A DNA stretch of 64,000 bases from Archangium gephyra (GCA_003243425.1 QFQP01000006.1:147634-211633); one strand, 5' to 3'. Shown: positions 27,505 through 36,913, counted from the first letter of the stretch. Notes: a model not told the origin generated them from the sequence alone. Made by a program: numbers and translations.

Positions 27505-30101
27505 GAGACCCTCCACTCACACGCTTCATGGAACTGGCCGAGCTGCTCGGCGTTGGGCCCCCACTCGAAGCCCGTCTCCGTAGGCTTCACGATTTCGCGC
27601 GACACCAACGCCTGCACCGCGCCCGTCGCGTGCGGCTGGTGGGCGACCGCGAGCTGCTTCAACTCGTGCGGCGCGCGAACCTGCGCGGCCACGCGGTAGT
27701 CCTTCACCACCGGCTCGAACAGCGCCTTGACCACCGCCTCCACGCGCTCGTCGTTCAACTCGGCGAGCGGCGTCGCGCACCAGCGGTACCGCGAGAGGTG
27801 ATCTTCGATGGCCGGGTTGTTCGGCTGCAGCTGCATCACGTCGCCCGCGAACCAGTGCTGCCACTGGTTGCGCAGCGAGTGCGCCAGGTACGGCGACAAC
27901 GGCTGCGGCACCGGCAGGTCGCTGTCGATGACGCGGCCACCACGGCGGGTGATGGCGTCACGCAGCCACTGCTCGTCGACGCCGGGAATGCGGTGCTCGG
28001 CGAGGAACGCACGGAGGTGGAAGCTGCTGACCGTGGTGTGGCGTTGCAGCTCCGACATCACGTTCTGGCTCAGCTCCTTCACGTCGGTGCTCGCGTTCAG
28101 CACCTGCGGAGCGCCGCACGCCACGTGAACACGGCCCAGCTTGACGTTGCCCGCTGCCAGCCTGCCGAGCCACGAGAGCACGCCGGTCAACGACATCTTC
28201 TGGCGCTTCTCGCCCGAGAGCTCCGCGGTGAGCGACGCCTCTTCCGGCAGGCGGTCGTACGAGATGGCAATCGGCAGCACCACGAACTGGCGGCCGGTGT
28301 TCTGCAGCGCACGCAACATTCCGCGCTTCGGCGGCAGCATCAGGCGCGCGCGGCTGCGCTGACCTTCCATGAAGAACATCAACGACGCGTTCTTCGCGGC
28401 GAGGCGGCGCAGCTCTTCACCGAGCTCCGGCACCTCCTTGCCGACACCGCGCTTGATGAAGAAGGCCTGCGAGTCCTTGAGAATCGGCCCGACGACGGGA
28501 ATGCGGCCGAACTCTTCTGCCGCCGCGATGTGCGGCATCGGAATGCCGAGCTCGTGCTGCTGGAAGCACAGGTAGCTCGTCATCAAGAAGTCGAAGTAGC
28601 TGCGGTGCGTCGGCGCGAGCACCAGCAGCGCTCCCGGCGGCACGTGTGCCATCGCGCGCTCGAACGAGGGCCGGTCGAACGTCATCTGGCTCGTGCACCG
28701 GCGGAACGTCTTGCGGAGCGCGTAACCGAAGACGTTCAGCGTCTTGTTGCCGACCTCACGCTGCATCATCCAGCTCGCGTCGCTGCGCGCGTCGTCGTGC
28801 GTCGGCCCCGCGAACGTCAGCTGCGTCTCGTCGCGCGACATGAGGTGCTTGTACATGCCCTCGTTCACCGTCTTCACGTAGGCGACCGGGTCGAAGTCGT
28901 GCAGCTCGAGCGGGGAGCTGCGGCGGAAGTCGAACGTGTGGTGCGTGAAGTAGGCGAAGCCTTCGTTGAGGTACTGCACCTTCTCGTCGGCGCGCGTGAG
29001 GCGGCGGTGCGACTTGCTCTGACCGAGCAGCTTGAGCGCCAGCTTCTGCAGCTCGACCGGCAACGCGCGACGCATGAAGTCTACGCCGTCGAAGCCGTGG
29101 TCCTTGCGGCCCACGAACATGTCTGGCGGCTTCACCACACCGGGGCGGTGCGAGAACCACTCGATGGTGGTCTGCGCGGCCATGTCGATGCGCAGCGCCC
29201 GCTGAATGCCCATCGCGGAGTGGATGATGGGGACCGGCTGGCCGGGCTTCGGCATCGGGCCGAACACTGCGCGCACCACGTCTTCGGCGACCACGTCGAC
29301 CGGCACCACGTCGAGGCGCACCGTGGGGTCGGCGTTGAACGCACGCACCACGCCCAGGCCGCTGTAGAGCAGGCAACCCGCGAGCGCCGCCGGGCTGTCG
29401 AGCCACGCGGGGAAGGGTGAACGCAGCGACGCCGACACGATGCTCGGGCGCACGATGACCACCGGCAGGTGCTCACGCCGCTCGGAGATGAGGTGCTCGG
29501 CCACGCTCTTGGTCAGCGTGTACGTGTTGGGGTGACCGGTGAGCGCCATCCACTCGCGGCCGTCACCTTGCGTCGCCTGGAAGCCTTCGTAGAGCTCGCT
29601 CGCGGGCTTCGGGAGGTGCGCCAACGTCTCTTCGATGGGCCCCGGGCGCCACACGTTCACGTACGCGGTCGACACGTCGACCATGCCCACGACCTTCTTG
29701 CAGCTCTTGGCCAGCTCGAGCACCGACAGCGCGCTCTTGATGTTGGCAGAAGCGGCTTCGGCGACGGGCAGGTCGAACTCCACGCTCGCCGCGCAGTGCA
29801 CGACGTGGGTGACGTGCTTGCGAACCCTGTCGGCGTCGGCCGAAGACATGCCGCAGTCCGGCTGCTCGAGATCTCCGGTGACCACCGTCACCTTCGACTT
29901 CCAGTTGCCGGGCAGCAGCGAGAACACCTGCGCCTGCGCGACCTTGTCGAAGCGCTCCCGCGCGGTGCTCACCTTGCCCTGGCGATCTTTCGATTCGCGC
30001 ACCAGCACGGTGACGCGCTCCACGCCCTGACGGAGCAGTGTTTCGAGAACGACCTTGCCGACGAAACCAGTGACGCCGGTGAGAAAGACATGGCGGTTCA
30101 T
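27501..30101 (-). CDS. Fused fatty acyl-CoA reductase and GNPAT/PlsB-like acyltransferase
   Basis: An 866-residue two-domain protein starting at ATG 30101, which overlaps the AGPS stop (TGATG); the longer frame upstream is antisense noise. Residues about 1-360 are a FAR/thioester-reductase SDR domain: GVTGFVGK near 7-14, the Ser-containing DVSTAYVN and the catalytic pair in YTLTK near 192. Residues about 440-700 are a glycerolipid acyltransferase domain with catalytic THRSYFDFL near 495 and the EGQRSR block near 577, like animal GNPAT and bacterial PlsB. Expected chemistry: acyl-CoA to fatty alcohol (first half) and acylation of DHAP or glycerol-3-phosphate (second half). In animals these are separate FAR1 and GNPAT proteins; here they are one polypeptide beside AGPS. 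Soluble or membrane-associated. Confidence 0.85.
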   Translation of the reverse strand: MNRHVFLTGVTGFVGKVVLETLLRQGVERVTVLVRESKDRQGKVSTARERFDKVAQAQVFSLLPGNWKSKVTVVTGDLEQPDCGMSSADADRVRKHVTHVVHCAASVEFDLPVAEAASANIKSALSVLELAKSCKKVVGMVDVSTAYVNVWRPGPIEETLAHLPKPASELYEGFQATQGDGREWMALTGHPNTYTLTKSVAEHLISERREHLPVVIVRPSIVSASLRSPFPAWLDSPAALAGCLLYSGLGVVRAFNADPTVRLDVVPVDVVAEDVVRAVFGPMPKPGQPVPIIHSAMGIQRALRIDMAAQTTIEWFSHRPGVVKPPDMFVGRKDHGFDGVDFMRRALPVELQKLALKLLGQSKSHRRLTRADEKVQYLNEGFAYFTHHTFDFRRSSPLELHDFDPVAYVKTVNEGMYKHLMSRDETQLTFAGPTHDDARSDASWMMQREVGNKTLNVFGYALRKTFRRCTSQMTFDRPSFERAMAHVPPGALLVLAPTHRSYFDFLMTSYLCFQQHELGIPMPHIAAAEEFGRIPVVGPILKDSQAFFIKRGVGKEVPELGEELRRLAAKNASLMFFMEGQRSRARLMLPPKRGMLRALQNTGRQFVVLPIAISYDRLPEEASLTAELSGEKRQKMSLTGVLSWLGRLAAGNVKLGRVHVACGAPQVLNASTDVKELSQNVMSELQRHTTVSSFHLRAFLAEHRIPGVDEQWLRDAITRRGGRVIDSDLPVPQPLSPYLAHSLRNQWQHWFAGDVMQLQPNNPAIEDHLSRYRWCATPLAELNDERVEAVVKALFEPVVKDYRVAAQVRAPHELKQLAVAHQPHATGAVQALVSREIVKPTETGFEWGPNAEQLGQFHEACEWRVS

Positions 30102-31996
30102 CAGTGCGCCTCCTCGTTGGTGTGCAGCGCGACAGGGCCGTTGATGCCGCTGTTCGACGCTCCGAAAACGTTGTCGGGATCGATGGCGGCTTTGACCTGA
30201 CGGTTCAGCTTCAGCGCGCCTTCGGAATAGACCTCGGGCAGGAAGTCGCGGCGGATCTTCCCCACGCCGTGGTGATGCGAGAGCGAGCCGCCCGCCGCGA
30301 GAATCTCTTCGCGCGCCGCGTGCTCCAGCTTCGCGTACGCACCGACCGGGTCGGCCACGCCCTTCGCGTAGAAGCCCAGGTAGAAATAGATGACCACGCC
30401 CGTCTGGTAGACCTGCGTGAGCCGGCCGGTGAAGAACGGCTTGCCCGGCAGGCCCATCGCCGCGTGTTCCTTTTCGACGCGACGCTGCACGCGCTCGTAG
30501 AGCTCCATGGCGCGGCTCCACGGCACGCTGGTCTCGAAGCTCTCGGCGATCGCCCAGTGCGTGAACGTGAGGTCGCGGATGTACGCGATGCCGAACGTGA
30601 GCTGGTAGCCGCGCTCACCATTGGTGGCGCCGGCCTTCATGCCGCCGAGCGATTCGGCGATGCGGTACAGCGTCTTTTCCTGGAACTCGACCTCGTCCTT
30701 CGAGCCCTCGAACACGATGGTGGCCACCGCGAGCTTGAACGGGTCGTAGCCCTTGAGCTTCGTCACCACCGTCTTCTCGAGCTCGCTCTTCACCTTCGCG
30801 GCGAGGCCGTGCTTCGCCGGCTTGAGCGCCTGACCGAAGTGGAACTGCGTGTTGTCCATCACCCGCACGCTGGCGGGCACCGCGCCGGACTTCTGCAATT
30901 CGTAGAGGAACGTGAGGCCCGTCGAGAGGTCGGGGAACAACACCGAGCCGTAGCGCTGCACTTCAGGCAACGGGAACAGCTTGACGACCGCGGTGGTGAT
31001 GACGCCGAAGTTGCCTTCACTGCCGAACATGTACTGGCGCGGGTTGACGCCCACGCTCTCACGCGGGGCCTGACGCGGGCGCTCCACGATGCCCTGCGTG
31101 GTGACCACCTGCAGGTCGAGCACCAGGTCTTCGATGTTGCCGTAGCGGTTCTTCTTCATGCCGCTGGCGTTGGTGGCGATCCACCCGCCGAGCGTCGAGA
31201 ACTCGAGGCTGTCGGGCTCGTGGCCCATCGTGAGCCCGTACTTCGCCAGCTCGGTCATCAGGTGACGGCCCGTGGCGCCGGCTTCGATGCACGCCATGCG
31301 GTTCGTCGGGTCGATCCACAGAATGCGGTTCATCTGCCGCATGTCGACCGCGATGACGAAGCGCTTCTCCGCGACGGGGATGCGCAGCGCTTCCGTCACG
31401 TTGGTGCCGCCACCGAAGGGAATGACGCACGCGTTGTGCTTCGCCGCGGCGTCGACGAGCTTCACCACGTCGTCGTGGCTGCGCGGGAAGACCACGAGGT
31501 CCGGCACGCGCTCGAGCTTCTCGTAGCGGATCGCCCAGATTTCGCCGCCGGTGTGACCGTGGCCGCGCCGCAGCCGCTGCCTGGGGTCGTCGGTGAGCTG
31601 CTCGTCTTTCAGGAACTCGCGCAGCGCCTTGAGCAGCTTCGCGTTCTTCTTCGGCTCGGGGATCTCGGGCGGGTAGTGCGGCTCGTTGCGGTTCTCGTAG
31701 CCCAGCGGCGCCGCGAGCTTGGCCGCGAACCACGGCATCAGCTCGGGCAGCTCGACGTTGCTGATGTTGTAGCGGGTGCCCGTCAGCACCGTGCTGCCGT
31801 TCTCTTTCACTTCGAAGCGCGTGTCTTCGAAGCCCCAGCCTTCGAGCGATTCGACTTCGTTGGTGGGTGCGGGAGCGACCGGTGGCGTGAAGCGCGTGTC
31901 ACCTGAATCGACGCGCGCCGGCGCACTGCCCAGACGCTCGCTGACTTCGCGAGCCACGACGGTTCCAAGACGACGGAGAAAGCCCTGATCAGCCAT
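30101..31996 (-). CDS. agpS: Alkylglycerone-phosphate synthase (AGPS-like FAD enzyme)
   Basis: A 631-residue FAD-binding oxidase-fold enzyme. The FAD_binding_4 domain (residues about 170-350) carries IPFGGGTNVTEAL and STLGGWIATNASGMKKNRYG. The C-terminal cap has GGSLSHHHGVGKIRRD near 570, the His-rich active-site motif that marks alkyldihydroxyacetonephosphate synthases. Length and both motifs fit AGPS, which replaces the acyl chain of acyl-DHAP with a fatty alcohol to form the ether bond. It is first in an operon with the reductase-acyltransferase fusion that could supply both substrates. As I recall, Myxococcus xanthus makes alkyl ether lipids with an AGPS homologue. Start ATG at 31996; the divergent TetR gene begins 146 bp away. 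Confidence 0.88.
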   Translation of the reverse strand: MADQGFLRRLGTVVAREVSERLGSAPARVDSGDTRFTPPVAPAPTNEVESLEGWGFEDTRFEVKENGSTVLTGTRYNISNVELPELMPWFAAKLAAPLGYENRNEPHYPPEIPEPKKNAKLLKALREFLKDEQLTDDPRQRLRRGHGHTGGEIWAIRYEKLERVPDLVVFPRSHDDVVKLVDAAAKHNACVIPFGGGTNVTEALRIPVAEKRFVIAVDMRQMNRILWIDPTNRMACIEAGATGRHLMTELAKYGLTMGHEPDSLEFSTLGGWIATNASGMKKNRYGNIEDLVLDLQVVTTQGIVERPRQAPRESVGVNPRQYMFGSEGNFGVITTAVVKLFPLPEVQRYGSVLFPDLSTGLTFLYELQKSGAVPASVRVMDNTQFHFGQALKPAKHGLAAKVKSELEKTVVTKLKGYDPFKLAVATIVFEGSKDEVEFQEKTLYRIAESLGGMKAGATNGERGYQLTFGIAYIRDLTFTHWAIAESFETSVPWSRAMELYERVQRRVEKEHAAMGLPGKPFFTGRLTQVYQTGVVIYFYLGFYAKGVADPVGAYAKLEHAAREEILAAGGSLSHHHGVGKIRRDFLPEVYSEGALKLNRQVKAAIDPDNVFGASNSGINGPVALHTNEEAH

Positions 31997-32112
31997 AGGT
32001 GACGCGGCGCGCTAGCACCCGTGACGAGAGCGGAGCAACGCGCGGCAGTTACGCGGGTGCGCACGCCGGTTCGCAATTACGGAACGCCGAGTCTCGGAAC
32101 TCGCGTTGATTT

Positions 32113-32129
32113 CGAGACGAAATGTCTCG
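32113..32129. promoter_or_regulatory. Palindromic operator candidate between agpS and tetR
   Basis: CGAGAC-GAAAT-GTCTCG is a perfect 6-bp inverted repeat with a 5-base spacer, 12 bp upstream of the TetR start at 32142 and in the 146-bp gap to agpS. The architecture is what a TetR dimer would bind to control itself and the divergent lipid operon. A related 10-bp dyad with the same ATGTCTCGT half occurs at 57496-57530. Confidence 0.5.
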
Positions 32130-32141
32130 TATTGGTCGGTC

Positions 32142-32669
32142 ATGAATTCGTCCGGGCGTCCGCGCGATGAGAATTCTCGGAGGGCGATCCTCGAAGCGAC
32201 CCAACAACTGGTGCTCGAGAAGGGGTACGCGGCGGTCACCACGGCGGAGGTCGCGGCCCGCGCAGGTGCCGGAAAACAGACGATTTATCGGTGGTGGCCG
32301 GGCAAGGGCGCGCTCGTGCTCGACGCGTTCTCGCAGTGGGTGCAGCAGGCCCCGCGTGAGACCCGACGCAAGCCCTCGCTGTCGTCCACGCTGGTGGAAT
32401 TCTGCCGCGCCGCCACCCACGCGGCGCCGGTGCTGCGCGCCTTGATGGCCGAAGCCCAGTTCGACCCCGCCCTGCACGAACGGCTCGTGGCTCAGCTCGT
32501 GCGGCCCAGAGGTGACGAGCTCAGAAGCTGCTTGACCGACCGCAGGCCGGCCGACCGTGAACTCATCGTGAACGTCCTTTCAGGCCTGGTGTGGCAGCGG
32601 TTGATGCTCAACCAGCCGTTGGACGGTGCGTTCGTGCGCTTCGCGCTGCGGGTCGTGAAGCGGGTCTGA
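32142..32669 (+). CDS. TetR-family regulator divergent from ether-lipid operon
   Basis: A 175-residue regulator starting at ATG 32142 (MNSSGRPRDENSRRAIL). The helix-turn-helix spans about residues 15-55, with VTTAEVAARAGAGKQTIYRWW, divided by the turn, as its recognition part. The C-terminal domain is helical and somewhat short for the family. The YRWWPGKGAL motif is typical of regulators in the TetR_C_16-like group. Its position and the dyad at 32113 suggest autoregulation and control of the agpS operon; the effector might be an acyl or alkyl intermediate, which is inference. Confidence 0.85.
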   Translation: MNSSGRPRDENSRRAILEATQQLVLEKGYAAVTTAEVAARAGAGKQTIYRWWPGKGALVLDAFSQWVQQAPRETRRKPSLSSTLVEFCRAATHAAPVLRALMAEAQFDPALHERLVAQLVRPRGDELRSCLTDRRPADRELIVNVLSGLVWQRLMLNQPLDGAFVRFALRVVKRV

Positions 32670-32750
32670 GGCGATTGTCTGTGACGAGCAGACAGTGTGT
32701 CTGCGGGGCGCCGGCTTCCGCGCGAGCGCGAATCGCCGTTTCGTCTTCTC

Positions 32751-33137
32751 ATGCTCCGTTCACTCGCGCTTCCTGTCGTGTTCTCGCTGTTCCTCGCGGG
32801 GTGTCATGCGCCGCGCACCGTGTATCTGCGCAACGTCAGCGGCAAGGCGCTGGTGATTCATCGCGCCCCGAAGGAATCGTCGAGCCTCCTCGAAGGGCAG
32901 CCTTCGCCCATTCCGCTCGAGGCGACGGGGGAAAGGCGCACATGGCTGGTGCGCTACCCGACTGAGGACCGCTGGACCGACGCCGACCGCGACGCCCTGG
33001 CCCGCCTGCTCGACGAGAGTGAGCTGGAGGTCGATGGCACGCGCTTTCCCATGAAGGGTCAGTTCTCGATCTCCATGTATGGCGGCCCGGTGAACGAGTT
33101 GTTCGTGCGCATCGAGAACCCCGCGCGCGCGCGCTGA
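32751..33137 (+). CDS. Small hypothetical lipoprotein
   Basis: A 128-residue lipoprotein: MLRSLALPVVFSLFLAGC is a signal peptide with lipobox LAGC. The mature part has mixed strands and a charged helix (DADRDALARLLDESELE) and ends VNELFVRIENP. No family recognised. It lies between the TetR gene and the zinc-type operon, about 50 bp before the latter's candidate operator, so it may belong to either or to none. Confidence 0.6.
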   Translation: MLRSLALPVVFSLFLAGCHAPRTVYLRNVSGKALVIHRAPKESSSLLEGQPSPIPLEATGERRTWLVRYPTEDRWTDADRDALARLLDESELEVDGTRFPMKGQFSISMYGGPVNELFVRIENPARAR

Positions 33138-33142
33138 TGCAG

Positions 33143-33177
33143 TAGTGATGTGGTTGTGTTGCGTGTTGTGATTGCGA
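33143..33177. promoter_or_regulatory. Candidate Zur-type control region before TonB receptor operon
   Basis: A locally AT-rich stretch holds TAGTGATG (33143-33150) and GTGATTGCGA (33168-33177), just upstream of the lipoprotein start at 33187. Both words recur side by side at 39761-39778 before the Cys-free L33 gene. Co-occurrence before two zinc-starvation-type units suggests a shared regulator site; the exact box is not resolved. Confidence 0.35.
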
Positions 33178-33186
33178 CACGGTTGC

Positions 33187-34032
33187 ATGAGTCGTGGCGT
33201 CATGTGGCGCTTGCTGGTGTCTTCGTCGTTGTTGCTTTCGTGTGGCCCCGCCGCCGACGGCTCGGTTCGCTTCTCGGTGTGGGCTGAAGAGCGCGTGGAG
33301 CGTGGGTACCCGGCGTCGTTGCTGGCCGACCGCTGGGCCATCACCTTCGAACGGTATCTGGTGTCGGTGGGTGAAGTGACGCTCTCGCGCGACGGCGAGG
33401 TGCTGACGTCGCCGCGTCGCGTGGTGGTCGACGTGCAGAAGGGCCGTCAGCCGTCGCATTCGTTCGACGCAGTGCCCGCGGGGCGATGGAACGTGGGCTT
33501 CGTGGTCGAGCCGCCTTCTGAAAATACGGAAGCCGTTGGTTCGGTGACGCCCGACGACGTCGCCCGCATGCGCAGCGAAGGCTGGAGCTACTGGCTCGTG
33601 GGCCGCGCGACGAAGACCGGCGTCGGTACGTTTCCGTTCTCCATCGGTTTCCCGGTGAACGCGCGCGCGACCGAGTGCACGAACGGTGTCGACGGCACCC
33701 TGGGCATCATCGTCGGTGACGGGCGGGCCACCGACGCGGAGTTGACGATTCACGCCGAGCACATGCTCTACGACCGGCTCGGTACGCACCGCGACGTGCA
33801 GCTTCGTTTCGACGCGTGGACCATCGATGACGACATCACGCGCGCGACCCTGCAGCGTCAGCAGTTGTTGTCACTGCAGGGGCGTGACGGCGGCGCGCTC
33901 GTCGACGAAGCGGGGATGCCGGTCGTCTACCAACCCGGCTCGTACGCGGTCGACACGCTCGACGCGTTCGTCATTCAGAGCCTCAAGGACCAGGTTCACC
34001 TCAACGGCGGCGGCCTCTGCCGGGTGCAGTGA
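33187..34032 (+). CDS. Lipoprotein ahead of TonB-dependent receptor (metal-uptake operon)
   Basis: A 281-residue lipoprotein; ATG choices are 33187 and 33202, both giving a signal peptide ending in lipobox LLSC. The mature protein is beta-rich with blocks AITFERYLVSVGEVTLSRDG, VGFVVEPPS and ELTIHAEHMLYDRLG. It includes His and Asp residues (AEH, THRD) that could bind metal. I do not recognise a family. Its TGA overlaps the receptor's ATG (TGATG), so the two are coupled, and a His-rich lipoprotein follows. A role as a receptor-associated or metal-binding outer-membrane partner is inferred from context. Confidence 0.65.
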   Translation: MSRGVMWRLLVSSSLLLSCGPAADGSVRFSVWAEERVERGYPASLLADRWAITFERYLVSVGEVTLSRDGEVLTSPRRVVVDVQKGRQPSHSFDAVPAGRWNVGFVVEPPSENTEAVGSVTPDDVARMRSEGWSYWLVGRATKTGVGTFPFSIGFPVNARATECTNGVDGTLGIIVGDGRATDAELTIHAEHMLYDRLGTHRDVQLRFDAWTIDDDITRATLQRQQLLSLQGRDGGALVDEAGMPVVYQPGSYAVDTLDAFVIQSLKDQVHLNGGGLCRVQ

Positions 34033-36182
34033 TGTACGCGCTGCTCCCGTTGCTGCTGCTCGCGCAAGTCGATGCAGCACAGGGGCTCGACGCCGGCGTC
34101 GTCGATGAACCGGTCACGTCGTCGCGCCATCAGACCGTCGTGCAGTCGCGCCGCGCGCCACCACCCGCGATCTCCGTCGGCGACATCGACATCGAGCTCG
34201 GCCTGCTGGGCGAACGCGCGCGTCGCTCCGGCAACGACGTTCTTCCCCTCGCGCCGGGTGTGTTGTTGCAACAACACGGCGGCGAAGGGCACGCGCCGCA
34301 GATCTACGTGCGCGGCATCGACGCGGGTGAAGGCAAAGACCTCGAGTTCCGCGTCGGCGGCGTCGCGCTCAACGAAGTCAGCCACGCGCACTCGCACGGC
34401 TACGCCGACACCTACTTCATCATTCCCGAGGTGGTGCGCGCGGTGCGCGTCACCGAAGGTCCCTTCCACGCGTCGCAAGGTGACTTCGCGGTCGCCGGCA
34501 CGCTCGACTTCGAGCTCGGCCTCGCGCGTCGCGGGGTCACCGCCGCCATCGAATACGGCCAGTTCAACAACCTGCGGGTGACGCTGCTGTGGGGCCCCGG
34601 CGTGCGCGACACCACCTTCGTCGGAGCGACCTTCAGGCAGGGCAGTGGTTTCGGGCCCAACCGCGCCTTCGTGAACGGCGCCGCCATGGCGCAGCACGAG
34701 TTCCGACTGCCCAACGACGTGCGCGTCAAGGCGTTCGCTGCGATGTCCTTCGGTCAGTTCGATCAAGCTGGCGTGCTGCGGCTCGACGACGTGCAGAACG
34801 GGCGCGACTTCTTCAGCACCTACGACGCGAACCAGGGCGGTTCGCAGCAGCGGCACCTCGCGAGCCTCGAGTCGACCCAGAAGTTCGACGACGGTTCGTG
34901 GGCGAAGCAGCAGTTGTTCACGGTCGTTCGGGATCAACGCATTCGCGAGAACTACACCGGCTTCTCGCTCGACGTTCCGCCCATCGGTGCTCCGCAGCGG
35001 GGTGACGGTGTCGAGCTCGCCTACGGCGGCGTCACCGTCGGCGCGCGCGCCGAGTACCACCGCGCCCTCATCTCGACCGACGAGGCACCGCGCGCGGGAA
35101 CCGAAGACGGACCGCCGACGCTCTCCATCGGCTTCTTCGGTCGCTATGACGACGTCACTTCTTCGAGCCGCCGCCTCCGCGCCGAAGGAGGCGCGCCGTA
35201 CCTGACGATGTTCGACAACCAGCTGCGCGTGACCAACCTCGCCGCGTGGGCGTCGCTGCGCGCCGTCATCGCCTCGCGCGTGGTGGTGCAGGGCGGCCTG
35301 CGGCTCGACGCGTTCCTCTTCGCGGTGAACGATCTCAACCGCCCGCTCGCAGATCGGCAGGGCGAGCGGCTCGGCAGTGAACGCAGCGACGCCGTCGGGG
35401 TGATGCCGTCACCGCGCATCAGCGTCGAGGTGCGGCTCGTCGATGGTCTGTCGTGGATGACCGCGTTCGGCCTCGGCGCGCGGTCGAGTGACGGGGCGGC
35501 GTTGTCGCAAGGAGAGCTCGCGCCCTTCGCGATGGTGGTCAGCGCCGAGAGCGGCTTCCGCTACGTGAAGCGCGGGCCGGTCGGCATCGAAGCGCGTGCT
35601 TCGGCGTTCGCCACGCGCGTCGAGCGCGACCTGGTGTTCGAGCCGACCACCGGCCGCAACCAGGCGCTGGGTACCTCGAATCGGGCGGGGCTCTTCGGGC
35701 TCGCGCGCGTCACCTGGCTCAAGTGGCTCGATGTGAACGCCACCATCTCGTACACCCGTGGGCATCTGCCGGCCGCGGGAACGCCCTGGTACGAGCTCTT
35801 CTCCGGTCCCGCGTTGCCGTACGTGCCGCGCTGGCTCGGGAGAATCGAAGCGGTCGGTCAGTACGACGTCACGCTGTTGCGCGAGCGCTTCACCCTCACC
35901 GGCGGCGCCGCGTTCTGGGCCATCGGCGCCCGGCCGCTTCCGCTCGAGCGCTTCGCTGAACCGGTGGCGTTGCTCGACCTCAACGCGCGCGTGCGGTGGC
36001 GGTTCCTCGAGCTCGGGGTGATGCTCGACAACGTCTTCGACACGCGCTGGCGCCAGTCTGAATTCAACTACGCGTCGAACTTCAGTGACCCCGGCGCTGC
36101 ACCCTCACAACTCGCGACGCGACACTTCGCTGCAGGGCCGCCGCGCACGTGGCGCCTCTCGCTCGCCATCACGCTGGACTGA
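34032..36182 (+). CDS. TonB-dependent outer-membrane receptor, probably for zinc or another metal
   Basis: A 716-residue outer-membrane protein with a short signal peptide (MYALLPLLLLAQVDA). The plug domain covers about residues 55-165 and includes GVLLQQHGGEGHAPQIYVRG, a TonB-plug signature. The rest is a 22-strand-type barrel with alternating hydrophobic strands and ends in WRLSLAITLD, a plausible terminal strand. A His cluster (HAHSHGYADTYF, about 116-127) lies in the plug, as seen in metal-binding receptors. The start overlaps the lipoprotein stop. Between Zur-like genes and zinc-chaperone genes, zinc uptake is the best guess; substrate proof is absent. Confidence 0.82.
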   Translation: MYALLPLLLLAQVDAAQGLDAGVVDEPVTSSRHQTVVQSRRAPPPAISVGDIDIELGLLGERARRSGNDVLPLAPGVLLQQHGGEGHAPQIYVRGIDAGEGKDLEFRVGGVALNEVSHAHSHGYADTYFIIPEVVRAVRVTEGPFHASQGDFAVAGTLDFELGLARRGVTAAIEYGQFNNLRVTLLWGPGVRDTTFVGATFRQGSGFGPNRAFVNGAAMAQHEFRLPNDVRVKAFAAMSFGQFDQAGVLRLDDVQNGRDFFSTYDANQGGSQQRHLASLESTQKFDDGSWAKQQLFTVVRDQRIRENYTGFSLDVPPIGAPQRGDGVELAYGGVTVGARAEYHRALISTDEAPRAGTEDGPPTLSIGFFGRYDDVTSSSRRLRAEGGAPYLTMFDNQLRVTNLAAWASLRAVIASRVVVQGGLRLDAFLFAVNDLNRPLADRQGERLGSERSDAVGVMPSPRISVEVRLVDGLSWMTAFGLGARSSDGAALSQGELAPFAMVVSAESGFRYVKRGPVGIEARASAFATRVERDLVFEPTTGRNQALGTSNRAGLFGLARVTWLKWLDVNATISYTRGHLPAAGTPWYELFSGPALPYVPRWLGRIEAVGQYDVTLLRERFTLTGGAAFWAIGARPLPLERFAEPVALLDLNARVRWRFLELGVMLDNVFDTRWRQSEFNYASNFSDPGAAPSQLATRHFAAGPPRTWRLSLAITLD

Positions 36183-36184
36183 TC

Positions 36185-36883
36185 ATGCGCTTCGTCTCCT
36201 TCCTCCTCCTTTTCTGTGCGTGTGATGAAGCCGGTACCGGTGGGCGCGCGGTCGAGCTGAACGTCGAAGTGCGCCCCGTGCAGCCGGGCGTGATGACGCT
36301 GGCTGATGACGAGGTGACGCTCACCCGCGCTGAGCTCGAGCTCACGGCCGTGTACGTCATCGACCAGCCGCCGCCCTCGGTGAGCCTGCTGCGCCGACTC
36401 CTCGACCTCGGAATTCCCGCCGCGCACGCACACGCAGGGCACGACTTCTTCGCGGGAGGCCAGGTGCTGACCGAGTGGATTCATCCGGTGACCGTCGACC
36501 TTCTTCAGTCGGCGATCACCCTGGGCCGCGTGCCCGGTATCGCAGGTGAAGCGCGCTCGGCGTCGGTGCTGCTGTGGCCGCGCGGTGGTCGTTCGTTGTT
36601 CGTCGAAGGCGTCGTCACGCGAAGTGGAAGGTCTTCACCGTTCTTCGTGTCGGTGTCGCTCGACGGCGCACCAGAGACGCAGCGGGTCGACTTCACGTAC
36701 GCGGAAGGTGCGCTCGACGACGACGTCACCCTGGTGGTCGAGCCGTCGGTCGCCGCGTGGTTCTCGGGCGCGGTCTTCACCGATGCCGACGTGGGCGAAC
36801 TCAGCCCGCACAGTCAGGTCGCGCGCGCGCTGCAGCTCAATCTGCGGCGGCACACCGCCTGGCGGGTCCGAGCCGTGCGCTGA
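36185..36883 (+). CDS. His-rich lipoprotein of the TonB receptor operon
   Basis: A 232-residue lipoprotein beginning MRFVSFLLLFCAC with lipobox FCAC, two bases after the receptor gene. A His cluster AHAHAGHDFFAGG (about residues 79-91) and a further His in TEWIHP are likely metal ligands. The remainder is beta-rich without a recognised family. It probably sits in the periplasm or outer membrane and passes metal to or from the receptor; this is inference from position and His content. Confidence 0.65.
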   Translation: MRFVSFLLLFCACDEAGTGGRAVELNVEVRPVQPGVMTLADDEVTLTRAELELTAVYVIDQPPPSVSLLRRLLDLGIPAAHAHAGHDFFAGGQVLTEWIHPVTVDLLQSAITLGRVPGIAGEARSASVLLWPRGGRSLFVEGVVTRSGRSSPFFVSVSLDGAPETQRVDFTYAEGALDDDVTLVVEPSVAAWFSGAVFTDADVGELSPHSQVARALQLNLRRHTAWRVRAVR

Positions 36884-36913
36884 GACCGGAGCCTGTGTTA
36901 CGGCGCCGTGGCA

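Noticed and set aside
27528..31906. 600-630-residue frames on the plus strand opposite the ether-lipid operon
   Set aside because: Antisense frames kept open by high third-position G+C; composition is His/Arg/Gln-rich with no motifs.
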